In this document: in pieces, positions 6,312 to 7,913 of the stretch
Layout: each line of letters starts with the position of its first letter
How positions within the stretch are numbered: position 1 is the stretch's first letter
Assembly (NCBI GenBank): GCA_025463965.1
Contig: JAODBN010000262.1
Location: 1-7,913, forward strand
Length of the DNA: 7,913 nt
From: Acidimicrobiaceae bacterium
GTDB lineage: Bacteria; Actinomycetota; Acidimicrobiia; Acidimicrobiales; Bog-793
Direction: 5' to 3'
Made by a program: the position numbers and the translations under genes
The notes under the pieces: model-generated
Database searches by the model: none
What the model was told of the DNA's origin: nothing
Seen by the model: only the letters and a program-made list of their open reading frames with translations

Positions 6312-7508
6312 CCGCCTCGATCCCCGTCGGCAACCTCCGGGCCTCGGACCTCGCCCGTCTCGCCGTGGTCGGGCTGCGCACAAGGAAGCTACGCGCCAGC
6401 CTGTCGGCTCTCGGCATCGCCATCGGGGTCGCGGCGATCGTGGCCGTGCTCGGGCTGTCCTCCTCCTCGGAGGCCGGCCTGCTGGCAGAGATCAACCGTC
6501 TCGGCACCAACCTGCTCACCGTGACGAACGGACAGAGCGTCTTCGGCCAGGCCGCTGAGCTTCCGCTTGTCGGGCCGCAGATGATCGGGCGCATCGGTCC
6601 GGTTACTGCGGTCCAGTACGTCGGGTCCACGAGCGCCGAGGTGTTCCGCAGCCCGCTGATCCCGAGCATCAACACCAACGCCCTCACCGTGGACGCTGCC
6701 AGCCTCGGTCTGTTGGCAGACCTCGGCACGACGATGGCGCACGGTCGCTACCTCAACGCCGCGACGGCGACCGAGCCGGTCTGCGTCCTCGGGGCCGCCG
6801 CCGCTCAGCGCCTCGGCATCGACCGGGTGTACACCGGTGAGCGGGTGTGGCTCGGCGGCCAGTGGTTCTACGTCAGCGGGATCCTGCGCTCCTCGGTGCT
6901 CACCCCCGAGATCGACAGCTCGGTCCTCGTCGGCTTTCCCGCGGCGATGACCTACCTCGGCTTCGACGGGCATCCCTCGGAGATCTACGTGCGCGCCGCG
7001 ACGTCCCAAGTGGCAGCCGTGGACTCGGCGCTCGCCGCGACGGCGAACCCCGAGTCGCCGGACGAGGTCGACGTGAGCCAGCCCTCGGCGGCGCTCGTCG
7101 CGCAGGCCGACGCGCAATCCGCGCTCAACGGACTGTTCCTCGGGCTCGGCGCGGTGGCGCTCTTGATCGGGGCTGTCGGGGTGGCCAACATCATGGTGAT
7201 CTCGGTCCTCGAGCGCCGTTCCGAGATCGGCCTGCGCCGCGCCCTCGGGGCGACGAGGAGCCACGTCCGAACGCAGTTCGTCGCCGAGGCGATCCTGCTC
7301 TCCCTCGCCGGGGGAGCGGTCGGGGTGGCGCTCGGAGCCGCCTCCACCGCGATCTACGCGTCGGCACGCGGATGGGCGGTCGTCGTCCCGCCCGCTCGCC
7401 TGGGGAGGAGGACTGGGCGCCGCCCTCGTCATCGGGGCGCTTGCCGGCCTCTTGCCGGCGCTTCGCGCGGCGCGCATGTCGCCGACCGCGGCCCTCTGGA
7501 GCGTGTGA
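6308..7508 (+). CDS. MacB-family ABC permease, frameshifted near the 3' end
   Basis: Permease of the MacB/FtsX type. TM1 is at about residues 31-49, followed by an extracytoplasmic domain of about 225 residues (MacB periplasmic core). TM2 is at about 274-298, then the coupling segment ERRSEIGLRRALGATRSHV, then TM3 at about 325-352. The frame is open to 7582, but after about 7390 it becomes Arg-rich and unlike any helix. The +1 frame from CTC 7395 instead reads LAWGGGLGAALVIG, then AGLLPALRAARMSPTAAL, the expected TM4 and family C-terminus, ending TGA 7506-7508. Removing one C from CCC at 7391-7393 restores a 399-residue protein. Either the gene is recently broken or the read has a base error. 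Start: ATG 6308 overlaps the ATPase stop; GTG 6302, two codons earlier, has better spacing from GGGAG (6290-6294) and remains possible. Confidence 0.88.
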
Positions 7509-7535
7509 CCGGACAACCCCCGGCGGTGCCGCTTC

Positions 7536-7913
7536 CTAGCTGTCGAGCCGGTCCATCGCTCGCAAGATCCGCTCCTCGCTGACGGGGGCGGGCGTGCCGA
7601 GGGACTGCGCCCACAGCGACACCCGGAGGTCCTCGATCATCCAGCGGATCGCCGCCAGCTCGTCGTCGGCGCGGCCCTGCGCGCCGCCGCCGGCGCGCTG
7701 CGCGGCAAGCCGCTCATAGCGCGAGCGGACGCGGCCGACCGAGGCCAGCCGCTCGGCGTCTCGGCGGGCATCTGCCGGCAGGCGCTCGAGGCGGCGCTGC
7801 GCCGCCTCGAGGTAGCGCAGGAGCTGGGGGAGACGTGAGGCGCCGGTCGAGGCCACGAAGCCCGGCCCGATCAGCTCTGCGACCTGGTGGCGCACGTCAG
7901 CGAGCGCCGTTCG
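7536..7913 (-). CDS. hrpA: ATP-dependent RNA helicase HrpA, C-terminal end (5' part beyond window)
   Basis: The last 125 residues of a protein whose frame stays open through the right edge. It begins RTALADVRHQVAELIGPGFV, continues with RLPQLLRYLEAAQRRLERLP, and ends with IRWMIEDLRVSLWAQSLGT followed by PVSEERILRAMDRL. I recognise this as the C-terminal (DUF3418) end of HrpA, a DEAH-box RNA helicase; the helicase motifs themselves lie off the window. The stop is TAG at 7538-7536. The gene converges on the permease with a 27-base gap and has no evident link to the export system. The GTG at 7895 is internal, not a start, because the family's ALADVR segment continues upstream of it. Confidence 0.88.
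   Translation of the reverse strand, partial: RTALADVRHQVAELIGPGFVASTGASRLPQLLRYLEAAQRRLERLPADARRDAERLASVGRVRSRYERLAAQRAGGGAQGRADDELAAIRWMIEDLRVSLWAQSLGTPAPVSEERILRAMDRLDS

Noticed and set aside
7509..7535. Short CGGC-GGT-GCCG hairpin between permease and hrpA as a bidirectional terminator
   Set aside because: A four-base stem with no U-tract is too weak to support at this GC content.
7513..7582. Permease reading frame taken as continuing to 7582
   Set aside because: The tail is out of the family's frame, Arg-rich, and runs into the convergent hrpA end; the natural stop is TGA 7506-7508.

Overview
The window is very GC-rich, with dense and mostly overlapping genes, GTG as well as ATG starts, and strong Shine-Dalgarno sequences. 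The proteins (actinobacterial-style HAMP kinase, Ser/Thr-rich lipoproteins, an adaptor with a peptidoglycan-binding domain, a C-terminal piece of HrpA helicase) point to a high-GC actinobacterium. An Acidimicrobiia-like lineage is a guess; the sequence alone does not settle it.

Layout. Positions 1-1612 (minus strand) hold a two-component system in the order kinase then response regulator, joined by an ATGA overlap; the regulator runs off the left edge. Positions 1613-1917 are the divergent control region. It carries a small open frame with an excellent ribosome site just ahead of the kinase, and a dyad of four TAAC/GTTA half-sites spaced exactly 11 bp apart (1822-1860). Positions 1918-7508 (plus strand) look like one operon: two paralogous lipoproteins, each with two copies of a Cys/His motif domain; a 788-residue HlyD/MacA-type adaptor with a peptidoglycan-binding domain and two fibronectin-III-like repeats inserted in its coiled-coil hairpin; a MacB/LolD-type ABC ATPase; and its permease. 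The last three genes are linked by ATGA overlaps. The permease carries an apparent one-base frameshift near 7391-7393 that removes its last membrane helix. Positions 7536-7913 (minus strand) are the C-terminal end of an unrelated housekeeping gene, hrpA, which converges on the operon.

How it may work together (inference). The kinase senses an envelope or extracellular signal and phosphorylates the OmpR-type regulator. The regulator could bind the 11-bp-phased dyad to control its own genes and the divergent export operon. The ATPase and permease form a mechanotransmission-type (MacB-like) ABC transporter. The adaptor carries its action outward across the cell wall, and the two lipoproteins sit on the outer face of the membrane as possible ligand-binding or sensing partners of unknown chemistry. 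No substrate can be read from the sequence.
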